Assembly (NCBI GenBank): GCA_001931905.2
Contig: MSJI02000694.1
Location: forward strand, 52,187 to 116,186
Origin: Cladosporium sp. IMV 00045
Taxonomy: Eukaryota > Ascomycota > Dothideomycetes > Cladosporiales > Cladosporiaceae
Length of the DNA: 64,000 nucleotides
Reading direction: 5' to 3'
In this document: piece after piece, positions 34,233 to 44,993 of the stretch
Numbering within the stretch: the stretch's first letter is position 1
How the letters are laid out: each line of letters begins with the position of its first letter
Notes under the pieces: generated by a model
What the model was told of the DNA's origin: nothing
The model's database searches: none
What the model saw: only the letters and a program-made list of their open reading frames with translations
Program-made: the position numbers and the translations under genes

Positions 34233-36858
34233 GTTGAATGCGAGTGTTGGTAAAGGGTTTGGTGAAGGATGAATGGGAAGATAGTGAGTGGTTGATGAAG
34301 ATAGTGAAGGATCAGGAGATGTCTTGAAGGATAGGTAGAAGTGGATGAGGATGTGGAAGGAAAGTTCTGGTCGAAGATGGGCTGGTGAAGAAATAGAAGT
34401 ACCTACGAGACGGTGCTGCGGCAGTCAATGCCAGAACAATAGCTCGAGTTGCTATCATGGCCGTATGACCCAATTCAAGTGCGCTGAATGGGAGCAATCA
34501 GCTTGCTGCGCCGCCGTCAATAGCCACAATAGGCGGCGCATGGTCAAGAGAACAATAGGACTTGACATCTGAAACGCAGTGCCTGGAAAGAAGAGGCTGG
34601 CGAGACCCCGTTTGGATAGATGTTTGCAACAAACCTATTGTCCAGCGCACGTCTCCACGTTTCAGGTGTTCGTAGGGGTCCTCCTAGGCCAAATTCGTGA
34701 AGTGAGGTTGGATTTGGCTCTGCTAAGCTTTGCGCAGGGCTACGCTCTGCCCCCATAATGCCGTGTTGCCTGTACTTACAAACATACTGCGTGGGAGAAG
34801 AGGCAGATCTCCCGCAGCTACTGTCTGCTGTACCATTTTCCGGTTGCTGCGATGCAAGCCGTTTCTTGCGGAGAAAGGGGGCAGGGAGAGCGTAGGCATG
34901 AGGCTCCACGGCGAAGGCCCAGGCGACCTCAGGCATAATGCTACAATTGCTTGCTTGTTCTGTTGTCATTGGCTTGGGCGGGGCATCTCAAGGAGCGAGA
35001 ACCTCATGGGTCTTCAATCACAAGTCACTTCGTCGCTCGATGGAAACCTGGGCTTCGTCCAACAGGGCCGTCTTCAAGCGTGCAGGCGCAGCGCACGTCG
35101 GGTACGGTGTACACAATCGTCTCGCGGTCACTGAGAATAATGTGCTGTCATGATTGCTACCGTCAATCAGCTGTGGATGGTGAAGGCCTAGCAGTGCATG
35201 TACTCACGTTCACCAAAGAATGTGCTAGACATTTCTTGCCTGAGATCGATGCGACATCGTCTTTCATTTTTGCCCGCTCATTGCTCTCCTGCACATTGGT
35301 ATCCCTTTTCATCGCCTGTGTATGTCGCTGAAATGAGAGGTTTCCAAGTGACTGTACCATCATTAGCTACAAATTCGACATAGTATCTTGATCATCATAG
35401 ACGGACGTAGGAGGCCAGATGTACCTTTCTTACCTGGTGAGAAGACATTGAATGAATTCAGAATGCGCATTTCACCTACATATCCTTCCTTTCATCGCCA
35501 TCACCTACTGTGATGTGGACTGAAGCCTCCCCATTGCGTACACCCATGGCCAATGAGCCTACTGCGTTGGCCCTCATGAACATCATGTGAAATCAGTCCG
35601 GCAACTGCCACGACGTATGTAGTCAAGCCTCGGTCCCTCGGCTGGAAATGAACATCGATACAAAAATGTTCATACGATGTGAGATGGATGTTTAGTGACA
35701 GGAGAATGGGACGAAAAGCAAGTCCGATATCAACAGGAGTCGCACGAAGGGAAGGCTGCCGGTGCAGTTGGAAGTAGGTTGTGCATCCCCGGCGCCACGC
35801 GCATGGGTTGGCGATGGAGGAGCTGGTCGCGTGTGGGATGTTTTGTTTAGCGAGGACATCAGAGCCAATCGTGTGGAATATGGCCAAGGAATGTGGTTGC
35901 ACAACACATGCTCCTGCGGGTTTGCACGGGGAGTGAGTTATCGTCTACAAAGCTCATGTCAGCCATTCATCAGCGCAAATGCCAAAGAAAGAAAAGGCCC
36001 CTTCTTTTGTCGTGACGGAAAGTCAAATCACGCCAGGCCGAACAAAGACGACTTGCGGGCACAGGATGCCTGGATGGTGATGATGATATGCCGGGCGACG
36101 GACTCCACCTGGCTCGTCGTCCCATGCAGGACACGATAATCGGGCACACCGCTATTGCCCGTATCAGCACTACAATCGCCGCCGTCGTCGTCGTTACTTT
36201 CAGGCGATAGATCAGACGCGCCAGAAGGCAACGGGAAGTAGTGAGCGCGCTCCTCCCTCGTGCCTCCTCTATTCCTGCCTGCCTGTCTGCCTGCCTTTGG
36301 TGGGCTCATCGCAAACGCACAAAGGCAGCATTGTCGGCTGTCTCTCGACTCTCTCTTCCCATCATACCACACTTCTCCCCTCCTCAGAAACCATCCCTTC
36401 GACTCCTCGGTATTCTCACCATCACAATCTTTCGCGGCTGATCAAGTCAAGTCGATCGACAGCTCCCGTCCAGACTCTCCGACCGCGATTCAGATCGCAC
36501 AAACGTTCCCCGGGCTGAACGAACCCACTTCTTCTTGCTCCCGCACCTCTCAGCTCGGAGCCAGAGTCCGCCGGCCGAACGCCTTCGTCACTGTGACCTG
36601 GCCGCTTGCACCACGTCACAGGCTTCGCCGGATTCACGAAAGCGACAGGACCCCACTAAACAGAGGTGGCAGAGTGGCAGAGTGGTTATCCGTTATCCTT
36701 GCCCACGTCCGAGTCTTCACCTCCAAAAAGCACCCCTACCTTATCAATTTCACCCCTCAGTCAGCCTAGTCACCTTTCTCCTACCTAACTCACCTTGACG
36801 AAACAATCTTTCTATTCCCCTGTCAGCAAGAGACGTACCTGCACGTCACCACAAGAGC
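34233..36858. other. intergenic, 2.6 kb
   Basis: No supported gene. Holds the promoter of the basic protein gene at its left end and that of neutral trehalase at its right end. A CTGC-rich simple repeat lies at about 36275-36296, a tRNA-like relic at about 36663-36723 and a cluster of CCCCT boxes at 36733-36821. Confidence 0.4.
36733..36821 (+). promoter_or_regulatory. three CCCCT (STRE-like) boxes before trehalase
   Basis: CCCCT occurs at 36733-36737, 36753-36757 and 36817-36821, 40-125 bp before the trehalase ATG. CCCCT is the stress response element bound by Msn2/Msn4-type zinc fingers in yeast, where NTH1 is STRE-controlled. The match is by motif and context only, in a C-rich region where chance matches are likely. 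Confidence 0.35.
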
Positions 36859-39498
36859 ATGAGCGCGCAGAAATCGGATCTCCCAATCCGTAGCAACGGA
36901 CACGCTACCGCCCAACAGCACTCAGCAGTCGAAGATGGCCATGGACATGCTCCTCAGAGGAAAATGCCTCAGGGAGAGCGCAAGAGCGTAGATATCGACC
37001 CATATGCTAGCCCGGCCGTCTACTACGGCGAATCCCACGCTCCCAGAAGGCCAAACAAGAGCCGCACTTTGTCAGCGGTAAGTCCGCCAGCTAGCCCTAC
37101 ACACCTACCACGAACACCACGAAGCGCCCGCACGAGAAACGTTTCTCGCTGCCGAGAGAGACCCACAGACTGATAGATTATGAATCGCAGGTTGACGGAA
37201 AGAGAGACCCCAGCGCCTTCACAGCACCAAACCGCAGAACAAGTGTAGATGCACAGGGCGGTGTGCCCCGAAAGTTCCTCGTCAACGTTCAACAGACATT
37301 GGACACCCTCCTGTCTCGCGAAGACACCGACAGAAACTTCCAGATTACCATTGAAGATCAGGGACCCAAGGTCATCTCTCTGGGTACTGCAGCATCAGGA
37401 GGATACCGTTCATTCGATGTTCGCGGTACCTACATGCTGAGCAACCTGCTGCAAGAACTTTCCCTGGCCAAACACTACAACCGGAAGCAGATTGTTCTCG
37501 ACGAGGCTAGACTGAACGAGAACCCTGTGAACAGGCTGGCTCGCCTTATCAAGGACTCTTTCTGGCCCAATCTCACCCGCCGTATTGATGGCTCAAACGT
37601 TGCCAGGGTCGGCAAGGATCCCAAGGACTGGACTGATGACCCTCACCCGAGAATCTACGTCCCGGTCGGCGCACCAGAGCAGCTCCAATACTACACTCGT
37701 ATTGCCAAGCAGCACCCCGAGATGCGTCTCGAAGTTATTCAGCTCCCGGAGAAGTGCGACGATCCCGATTATGTACGCGACTTGAACGAGGCTCCTGGTC
37801 TCCTGGCCATTGAAATGGAGCGTGTAGAGGACACGCCTGAGGGTGAGCCAGACTTCAAGGGCTTGCCATTCGTCGTCCCCGGCGGCCGTTTCAACGAACT
37901 TTACGGCTGGGACAGCTACATGGAGACTCTCGGCCTGCTTGTGAACGACCGCGAAGACCTGGGTGAGGCCATGGTTAGGCATTTCTGCTTCTGCATCAGA
38001 CACTACGGCAAGATCCTGAACGCCAACCGCACCTACTACCTTTGCCGATCCCAGCCGCCCTTCCTGACTGACATGGCTCTCCGAGTATACGACCGCATCA
38101 AGCACAAGCCGTACGCGCTGGACTTCCTGCGCAGATCAATGCTCGCAGCCATCAAGGATTACTATAACACTTGGATGTCGCTCCCCCGTTGGGATGAGGA
38201 GTCCGGATTCACCACCTACCATGCTGGCGGTACTGGTGTGCCTCCTGAGACTGAAGCCTCACACTTCGAACATGTGTGTGAGCCTTACATGAAGAAGCAC
38301 AACATGACTTTCAAAGAGTTTGTCAAGGCGTACAACTACGGACACGTTTACGAACCCGACCTCGACGCGTATTTTGTGCACGACCGTGCTGTCCGTGAGT
38401 CTGGTCACGACACGTCTTACCGCCTCGAGAACAAGGCTGCCGATCTTGCCACGGTTGACCTGAACAGTTGTCTGTACAAGTACGAAATGGACATTGCGCG
38501 TACAATTCGCAGTTTCTTTGGAGACAAACTCGAGATCCCCCATGAGTGGCGCGGTGACAAGCAGAAGGACACTGCTTTCGAGACCTCATCCACCTGGGAC
38601 CGCCGCGCCCGCAGGAGACGCCAGCAGATGGACAAGTGCATGTGGGACGAATCGAAGGGCATGTACTTTGACTACGACATCAAGAAGAAGGAGCACACCG
38701 GATATGAGTCTGCAACCACGTTCTGGGCTATGTGGGCCGGCGTTTGCACGCCTAGGCAAGCAGCTCTTATGGTGGAGAAGGCCCTGCCTAAGTTTGAGTC
38801 TCACGGTGGTCTGACATCAGGCACCGAGGAGTCTCGGGGCCCCGTCAGTCTTGCTCGACCCAACCGCCAGTGGGACTACCCCTTCGGCTGGGCGCCGCAG
38901 CAGATTCTGGCATGGACCGGTCTCCTACGCTACGGCTTTGAGCCTGAGGCACAGAGATTGGCATACCGCTGGATCTACATGGTCACCAGAGCTTTTGTCG
39001 ACTTCAACGGTGTTGTCGTGGAGAAGTACGATGTCACTCGCCAGGCTGACCCTCACCGTGTGACTGCCGAGTACGGCAACCAGGGTGCTGATTTCAAGGG
39101 TGTTGCTACTGAAGGGTAAGTCATTCCACAATGGTCATCGCTTTCGCGTCTCTCAATCGCTAACACGCTCTCACAGATTCGGCTGGGTCAACGCATCCTA
39201 CGTCTACGGCCTGCAAATCGTCGACACACACATGAAGCGTGCCCTGGGCGCCATCACCGACTGGGACACATTCTCCAAGAGCACTTCCGGCGAGTACTCC
39301 CTGGAAGACGGCCGCCAAAGCGTCGAAGCCACCAAATCCATCGAGCGCGGCAACGCTTTCCGCCGCGCATCGCTCCTTCATAGCGCCGCGGTCATCAACG
39401 ACTCGCCCTCCAAGTCCAAGACTTCAGACAACAGCGGCCCTTCTCCTCTCGATGCTCACCAAGGCCCGCACCCCACGAGCGACCACGCAAGCGGTTAG
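36859..39498 (+). CDS. NTH1: neutral trehalase
   Basis: Three exons, 36859-37077, 37191-39115, 39177-39498 (introns 113 and 61 bp), 821 aa. Cytosolic GH37 enzyme hydrolysing trehalose to two glucoses when growth resumes after stress. The regulatory N-terminus has PKA-type sites (ERKSVD near S43 and RRTSVD at S91, spliced at the exon junction region) and the calcium-binding loop [12 protein letters not shown] (D118-D129). Trehalase signatures are intact: [15 protein letters not shown] and [10 protein letters not shown]. The catalytic fold ends around [13 protein letters not shown]...LGAITDW. The remaining about 75 residues are a Ser/His/Pro-rich tail not usual in the family. The stop TAG at 39496-39498 is followed in frame by 86 further open codons of similar composition (see findings). 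Confidence 0.93.
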
Positions 39499-39759
39499 GA
39501 AGCGCACATTGGAAACTCAAGGGCGCATGGCGGTGAAGACGAGGATGAGGACCTGGCGCCGTCTGATTCCGCCCCTCAACACTCCGAGCACTTCAAGTCG
39601 CAACACGACCAAGGCGTCGCTCGCCGCAGCTCTACCGGGCAGCACGCTGCTCCCTCCCAGCAGTTCTCTCATCATCAACACGAGAAGGCGCCGCACTCCA
39701 GCCACGCGCAACAGCATTCTACTGCTGCCTCGCGCTCCAACCGCCGGAACTCTCACTAG
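39499..39759 (+). other. in-frame open extension after trehalase stop
   Basis: After TAG (39496-39498) the trehalase frame stays open for 86 codons to TAG 39757-39759. The translation is rich in His, Gln, Ser, Glu and Asp (GEDEDEDLAPSD, FSHHQHEKAPHSSH, ending NRRNSH) and contains RRSS, so it resembles the tail just before the stop rather than a random 3' UTR. Whether it is ever translated is unknown. Confidence 0.45.
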
Positions 39760-40386
39760 ATGCTTCTGCGGGAGTGTTAGGGATTGACGATGCTTTGGCT
39801 TTCTTCTTCTTCGCTTCGCGAATCCTAATGTTGACGTCACTTTTTTTCTTTGCTTCATCACCTACAAATGACACCAAAAACGATCAAACACGACTATCTC
39901 TTGTACGAAATTTGTTTTTCTTTTTCCTCGCTTACGCATCCATGAAAAATGAAACCTGGGACACCCTGAGGCCTCTTCCTCCTTTTTCCCTTCTCTTCTC
40001 TTCCTTGCTTGTTTATTCCTTCCACTTAAACAAGATTGCATAGAAAAAAGAGGATTATCGAGATGGTTATCATCATGAATGGGGAAGAAACCTGAGTGGG
40101 CTGGCTTGAATTGGTGTCTGTTTGGATTTTCTCTTTAATATAGAATGATAAACCGAATCGCTTGCTTTCTGAAAATCGTCCTGTCTTCCTCTTTGTTTGA
40201 GATGTCGTCCTCATTTTCGTGACTTCGGTTCGTATGCTTGACTCCCATGAACGCGGAAAAAAAAAGAGAATCGTGCTCGTCAACCTGAAACCTTCCCTTC
40301 TTCCCTCGACTGTTCCAGTCAAGTCTGATGAAGAACGTCTCCTCTTACCCTCCTTCATCCATCCCACGCCAATCAACTGCCATCCA
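39760..40386. other. convergent intergenic
   Basis: 627 bp between the 3' ends of neutral trehalase and the minus-strand gene at 40387; T-rich stretches (39840-39930) fit a 3' UTR. Nothing else is seen. Confidence 0.35.
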
Positions 40387-41498
40387 CTACACCGCCGCCA
40401 CCATCCTCACCTCCTCCTTCCCCTCCCGCATCAACCCCCTCTCCCACCCCCGCACTATATCCCTTGCACCCCTCACTTCTACCTCTCCACTTCCACTTCC
40501 CATCTCCTGTCCTTCCCGCTCCCCCTGCCGAAAGTAAAAATGCTCCTCCTCCCTCGCAAACGTCACGCTCCGCTTCTTCCTCGCTTTGGTCGGTAAGGGG
40601 CTTTTGCTCAGACTGCGTTTTGCGGGACTGTGGTGTTTGACTTTTGGAGGGAGGTGGGTGGAGCGCCGGAGGGAGGAGACGGTTGGGGCTGTGTAGGATG
40701 GTTTCGGGGTAGGGGTGGTGGGGAGGCGGAGGGAGGTGGGGAAAGGGGAGAGAGGGGGAGGGGGGAACGTGGTTGCTGGTGATGTTTTGGTAAGCTCGGT
40801 TTGAGATGGATGTATTGTGTTCAGGATTGGGGTTTCGAAGGGTTCGCTGGCGCTGGGAGGGGTGGAGGGTTTTGATATTTCTGGGTTTGCGTTGGCGGGA
40901 ACTTCGAGTTCGAACGGTGTGGTGGGGTAGTGGATGGCTGCTAAAAGAAATTCTTCGTCGAAGGACTGATAATTTTCTTCCTTGTGGGATTTGATGTCTA
41001 TATGTTCATTAGTTGTCATCTTGTATTCCGGACGTAGAGAAATAGTCACTGACAATCACCAATTGACTCTCTCGTCAGTCGAAACAGAGGATCGGTGAAC
41101 TCCCTTAGAGACCCTGGCACGCTCCAACTATCGAGCATATTCACAGCTGCAAGATGGCAAATCGCCGAGAGTAAAATCCATCCGTTCGTGAGAAGGGCGC
41201 TGCGGACGATGAAAGCGGAGACATCTTCACTCGCAAAGCCCATCATCAGGTTACGAGCTTCGAAGGCGGCTACAGTGTTGCCTGCCATGAGACCGAAAGC
41301 CAGGACGATGACGAAGAGCTGCACGAGTTCCAGGGCGAAGGCGTGTTGTTTGTAAAGTTGGATGAGGCGCTTTTCGTCTTGTGGGCCGATGGAGCGTTCG
41401 CGGAGCATGGAGGTGAGGCAGAGGAGGAGGGTGCTGGGGATGGAGAGGGTTTGGAGGGCTAGGGCGAGGTGGATTTGGGTTGGTGGGAGGATTTCCAT
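40387..41498 (-). CDS. membrane protein with basic C-terminal tail, unknown
   Basis: Two exons, 41498-41060 and 40997-40387, joined across a predicted 62-bp intron (donor GTGATT, branch-like CTAATG, acceptor ATATAG); 349 aa. Exon 1 encodes three hydrophobic segments (about residues 10-30, 52-75 and 95-125: LALALQTLSIPSTLLLCL, LVQLFVIVLAFGLMAG, ALLTNGWILLSAICHL). Exon 2 encodes an acidic-then-proline-rich, finally basic tail (SSLRRSTHLPPKVKHH, KARKKRSVTFAREEEHF). Without splicing, exon 1 would end after 150 aa at a stop inside the intron and exon 2 would have no good ATG, which supports the join. I recognise no family; a membrane protein with a cytosolic regulatory tail is inference. Confidence 0.55.
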
Positions 41499-42187
41499 TT
41501 TGTCGTTGTCGTTGTCGTCGTCGTTGATTGTGTTGGTTGGCTCAAGGCCTGTCTAGATGGCTAGGCATGGAGAGGAGAGAAGGGAAATGAGAATAGACGG
41601 ATTGGATGAAATGTAGGAGAGAACAGCTCTACCTTGAGCATGTCTGACTTCGATTCGAGACATGCTGGGTTTGTATAGCAATAGGAGTGGTGGTGTTTGC
41701 TTGGGAGTGACAGGACGGCAGCATGCACATATGTCTCAGTGGCAGGGCGAGTGCCATGTACACGTGAGGTGGAAGCTGTTTGGGACATTCTTTTAAGTAA
41801 ATTCCCCTGATTTGTATGTCCCAGTATTTTCACAATTTCCCTGTATTTCTTTCTTAGAGTTGAAGATCAACAAGATTTAGGTAGTCTTAATCAAAGCGAT
41901 TAATGAATGCAGTTCAAGAAAAATATAGGCTTCAGGACTGACGTAGACTCGGGCACGGATCGGAAGGCTTCAGAAGTCTGAAGTTGTGTTAGGGCCCGAG
42001 TAGAGCTTCTTTCTCTAAGAACATCCGTCTGGCAGGACATCCATCATCAACAACCACCCACCACCACCCACTTCTCCTCCTCTTCTAATAAACACACCCC
42101 TCCCATTCTCCCGCGCAGATACACCTCGTCATCGTATCTGCAGCCAGGCGCTGACATACCCCATCCGCCAACCCTCCGACGCCCGCC
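41499..42187. promoter_or_regulatory. divergent promoter region
   Basis: 689 bp between a minus-strand membrane-protein gene and TOM70. The last 120 bp before TOM70 are C/A/T-rich with repeated CCACC, typical of a strong fungal 5' UTR. No TATA box seen. Confidence 0.35.
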
Positions 42188-44237
42188 ATGGCTTCAGCCC
42201 GTGCTACCACCGCCGCCGTCGAGGATGTGACCGCCAGCGTCGCCGGCGCATCCACCTCCACCTGGGATCGCATCTCCAACTGGGCTTCAGACAACAAGGT
42301 CGCCGCCTGGACAATCGCTGGTGTCACTGTCGTCGTTGCCGGTGGCTCGGTATACTACCTTACGCGCCCGGCCGACGCCCAGCAGTCTTCCTCCTCCGAC
42401 AAGAAGCCCGCCAAGAAGTCAAAGAAGAAGGCCGCAAAGAAGGATGCTGAGAAGGCTGCTGAGGAGGGCGCCGCTAAGGCCGGTGAGTAGACATTGATAT
42501 GCGAAAGGTGTGCGCAGAAAAGCTGACGAAAGATGTTCAACAGCACCTAAAGCCGCCGCTGTAGAAGAGCAATCCGACGACCTCCCCGAGGTGACTGAGG
42601 AGAGCATCGGTTCGTTGTCTGAGCAGCAAAGAAAGGACTACGCCGCGAAGTTGAAGGCCGCCGGCAACAAGGCTTACGGCAGCAAGGACTACAACCGCGC
42701 CATTGAGCTTTACGGTCAGGCAATTCTCTGCAAGGCCGATGCCGTCTTCTACTCCAACCGCGCTGCCTGCTGGAACGCTATGAGCAACTGGTCCAAGGTT
42801 ATCGAGGACACCACCGCCGCCATCACCATTGACCCCGAGTACATCAAGGCCCTGAACCGAAGAGCCAACGCATACGAGCAGGAAGGCCTCTACAGCGAAG
42901 CCCTCCTCGACTACACCGCCAGCTGCATTATTGACCAGTTCCGCAACGACGCCTCTGCGCAGGCCGTGGAGCGTCTGCTCAAGAAGGTCGCCGAGGTCAA
43001 GGCCAAGTCTATCATGGAGGGCAAGGACAAGAAGCTCCCTTCGCCCACTTTCGTCTCAAACTACCTGCAATCCTTCCGCGACAACGGCCTTCCCGAAGGT
43101 CTCGAGGAGACCACCGACCTCCCCGAAGGCAGCGGCAAGGCGCATCTGCGCAAGGGTCTTCAGTCTATCAAGCTCCGCACTGGTGAGGGCTACAACGAGG
43201 CGGCTGAGGCGTTCGAGAAGGCCATTGAGGCTGGCGGTCTTGAGAAGAACGAGGCGTTGGCATACAACATGCGCGGTACCTTCCGCTATCTCAGAGGCGA
43301 CAGCGAGTCTGCCCTTGCAGATCTGAACAAGTCTCTCGAGCTTGACCCTGCTCTCGTCCAGTCTTACGTTAAGCGCGCCAGCATGCACCTTGAACAGAGT
43401 AAGTTCCATCGACAAGATGGCTTTCCGAACCACTTACTAACCACTCTGCTACAGCCAAGCGCGATGAAGCTGCCCGCGACTTTGAGCTCGCGATCGAGCA
43501 CAACCCTAACGACCCCGACATCTTCTACCACCGCGCTCAGCTCCACTTCATCCTCTCCGAGTTCTCCGCCGCCGCAACCGACTACCAGAAGTCTATCGAT
43601 CTCGACCCGCAATTCATCTTCTCCCACATTCAGCTTGGTGTTACCCAGTACAAGATGGGCTCCATCGCCTCTTCCATGGCCACTTTCCGCCGTTGCATCA
43701 AGAACTTCGGTGACAAGAGCGACGTTTACAACTACTACGGTGAGCTGCTGCTCGACCAGCAGAAGTACCAGGAGGCAGTCGAGAAGTTCGAGACGGCCGT
43801 CGAGATGGAGAAGAAGATTGTCGGCGAGCAGGGCGGCGGAATGAACGTGCTCCCGCTCATCAATAAGGCTCTCGCCCTCTTCCAATGGAAGCAGGACTTC
43901 TCCGCCGCCGAGGACCTCTGCCAGAAAGCTCTGATCAGTAAGTTTCAGCCATACACCCCTACAGTCTCCCCAATACTAACCCACCCTCCCAGTCGATCCC
44001 GAATGCGACATCGCCGTCGCCACCATGGCCCAGCTTCTCCTGCAGCAGGGCAAGGTCACCGACGCGCTCAAGTACTTCGAGCGCGCCGCCGAGCTCTCCC
44101 GCACCGAGGGCGAGATCGTCAACGCCCTCTCCTACGCCGAGGCCACCCGCACTCAGCTCGAGGTCCAGGAGAAGTACCCTCAACTCGCCAGCAGACTGCA
44201 AGGCATGGGTGGCCCCCCTCCTCCCGGCATGAGGTAA
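42188..44237 (+). CDS. TOM70: mitochondrial import receptor Tom70
   Basis: Four exons, 42188-42482, 42544-43398, 43455-43937, 43993-44237 (introns 61, 56, 55 bp), 625 aa. Outer-membrane receptor that docks Hsp70/Hsp90-bound carrier preproteins. N-terminal anchor: a single TM at about residues 38-58 ([20 protein letters not shown]), followed by a Lys/Ala-rich linker. Then tandem TPR motifs: a clamp-type N-terminal set beginning [20 protein letters not shown] with FYSNRAACW, and a C-terminal set ([55 protein letters not shown]). Ends in [11 protein letters not shown]. Intron joins all fall between TPR helices and keep frame. Confidence 0.95.
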
Positions 44238-44993
44238 GGAAGACTTTGTGTGAAGTGAAGAAGGAAAGTGGAAAGATTCGGGCCGTTTGGGCTAGAATGT
44301 TTTGGTTGATTTTGGAATCTGTACATTTTTTTGCGTGGATGCAAGAGGTGGTGGCGGTTGTGTTGTTGTTGTTATTGAGGATGCGGACGTGAGAGGTGGG
44401 GGGTGCGAGTGAGAGGGGGCATGCCATTTAATGCATCTCTTCGAAAGAAAAGCATGTCTGTACGAGTTGAGGTTGGTTGAGTTTTCGTTGAAGCCCTGGG
44501 CCGGCGCCTTGCTAGAGGCAGGGAAGGGGTTTTTCTCGTCTTGTTGTTATGCGAGATCGGACGGTCCGGAGGAAAAGAGAGAGAGCTTCAATTTGTATAA
44601 TAGTGATTATTTCTCCTCCTCCCGCGAAAAGAAACCCATCTCATTGTTTTATGTTTCTTTTTTTAATTCGGCGTCGCGATTCGGGTATATATAAAGTACG
44701 CTTGTCTTGGATTCTGCTTTGATTCAAGTCTAGACTGCCATGCATTTCAGCAATGACATCGGCAGCTCTCATGTCATTCCCACTGATCCAGCAGAAAGGG
44801 AGCCCTCTGACCATTTTGTTTATGTACCACATCTTTCGCAGACCATCCAATTCATCTCTATTAATTGACTTCATATCCTCGTAATCACGTTCTATATCTA
44901 ACCATCTAAACTATCTAAACGAAACAACCCTCCATTCCCACCCCCTAACCTACACTTTTCCCATAAACAAACCCCTCCAATTCCACCACCCAC
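44238..44993. other. convergent intergenic
   Basis: 756 bp between 3' ends of TOM70 and the DUF1365 gene. A TATATATAAA at about 44685-44694 may serve as a 3'-end positioning (UAUAUA) element rather than a promoter, since no gene starts downstream of it. Confidence 0.35.

Noticed and set aside
36260..36769. 169-codon plus-strand frame before trehalase
   Set aside because: No ATG start near its beginning, low-complexity content, and it lies in promoter/5' UTR sequence with CCCCT boxes.
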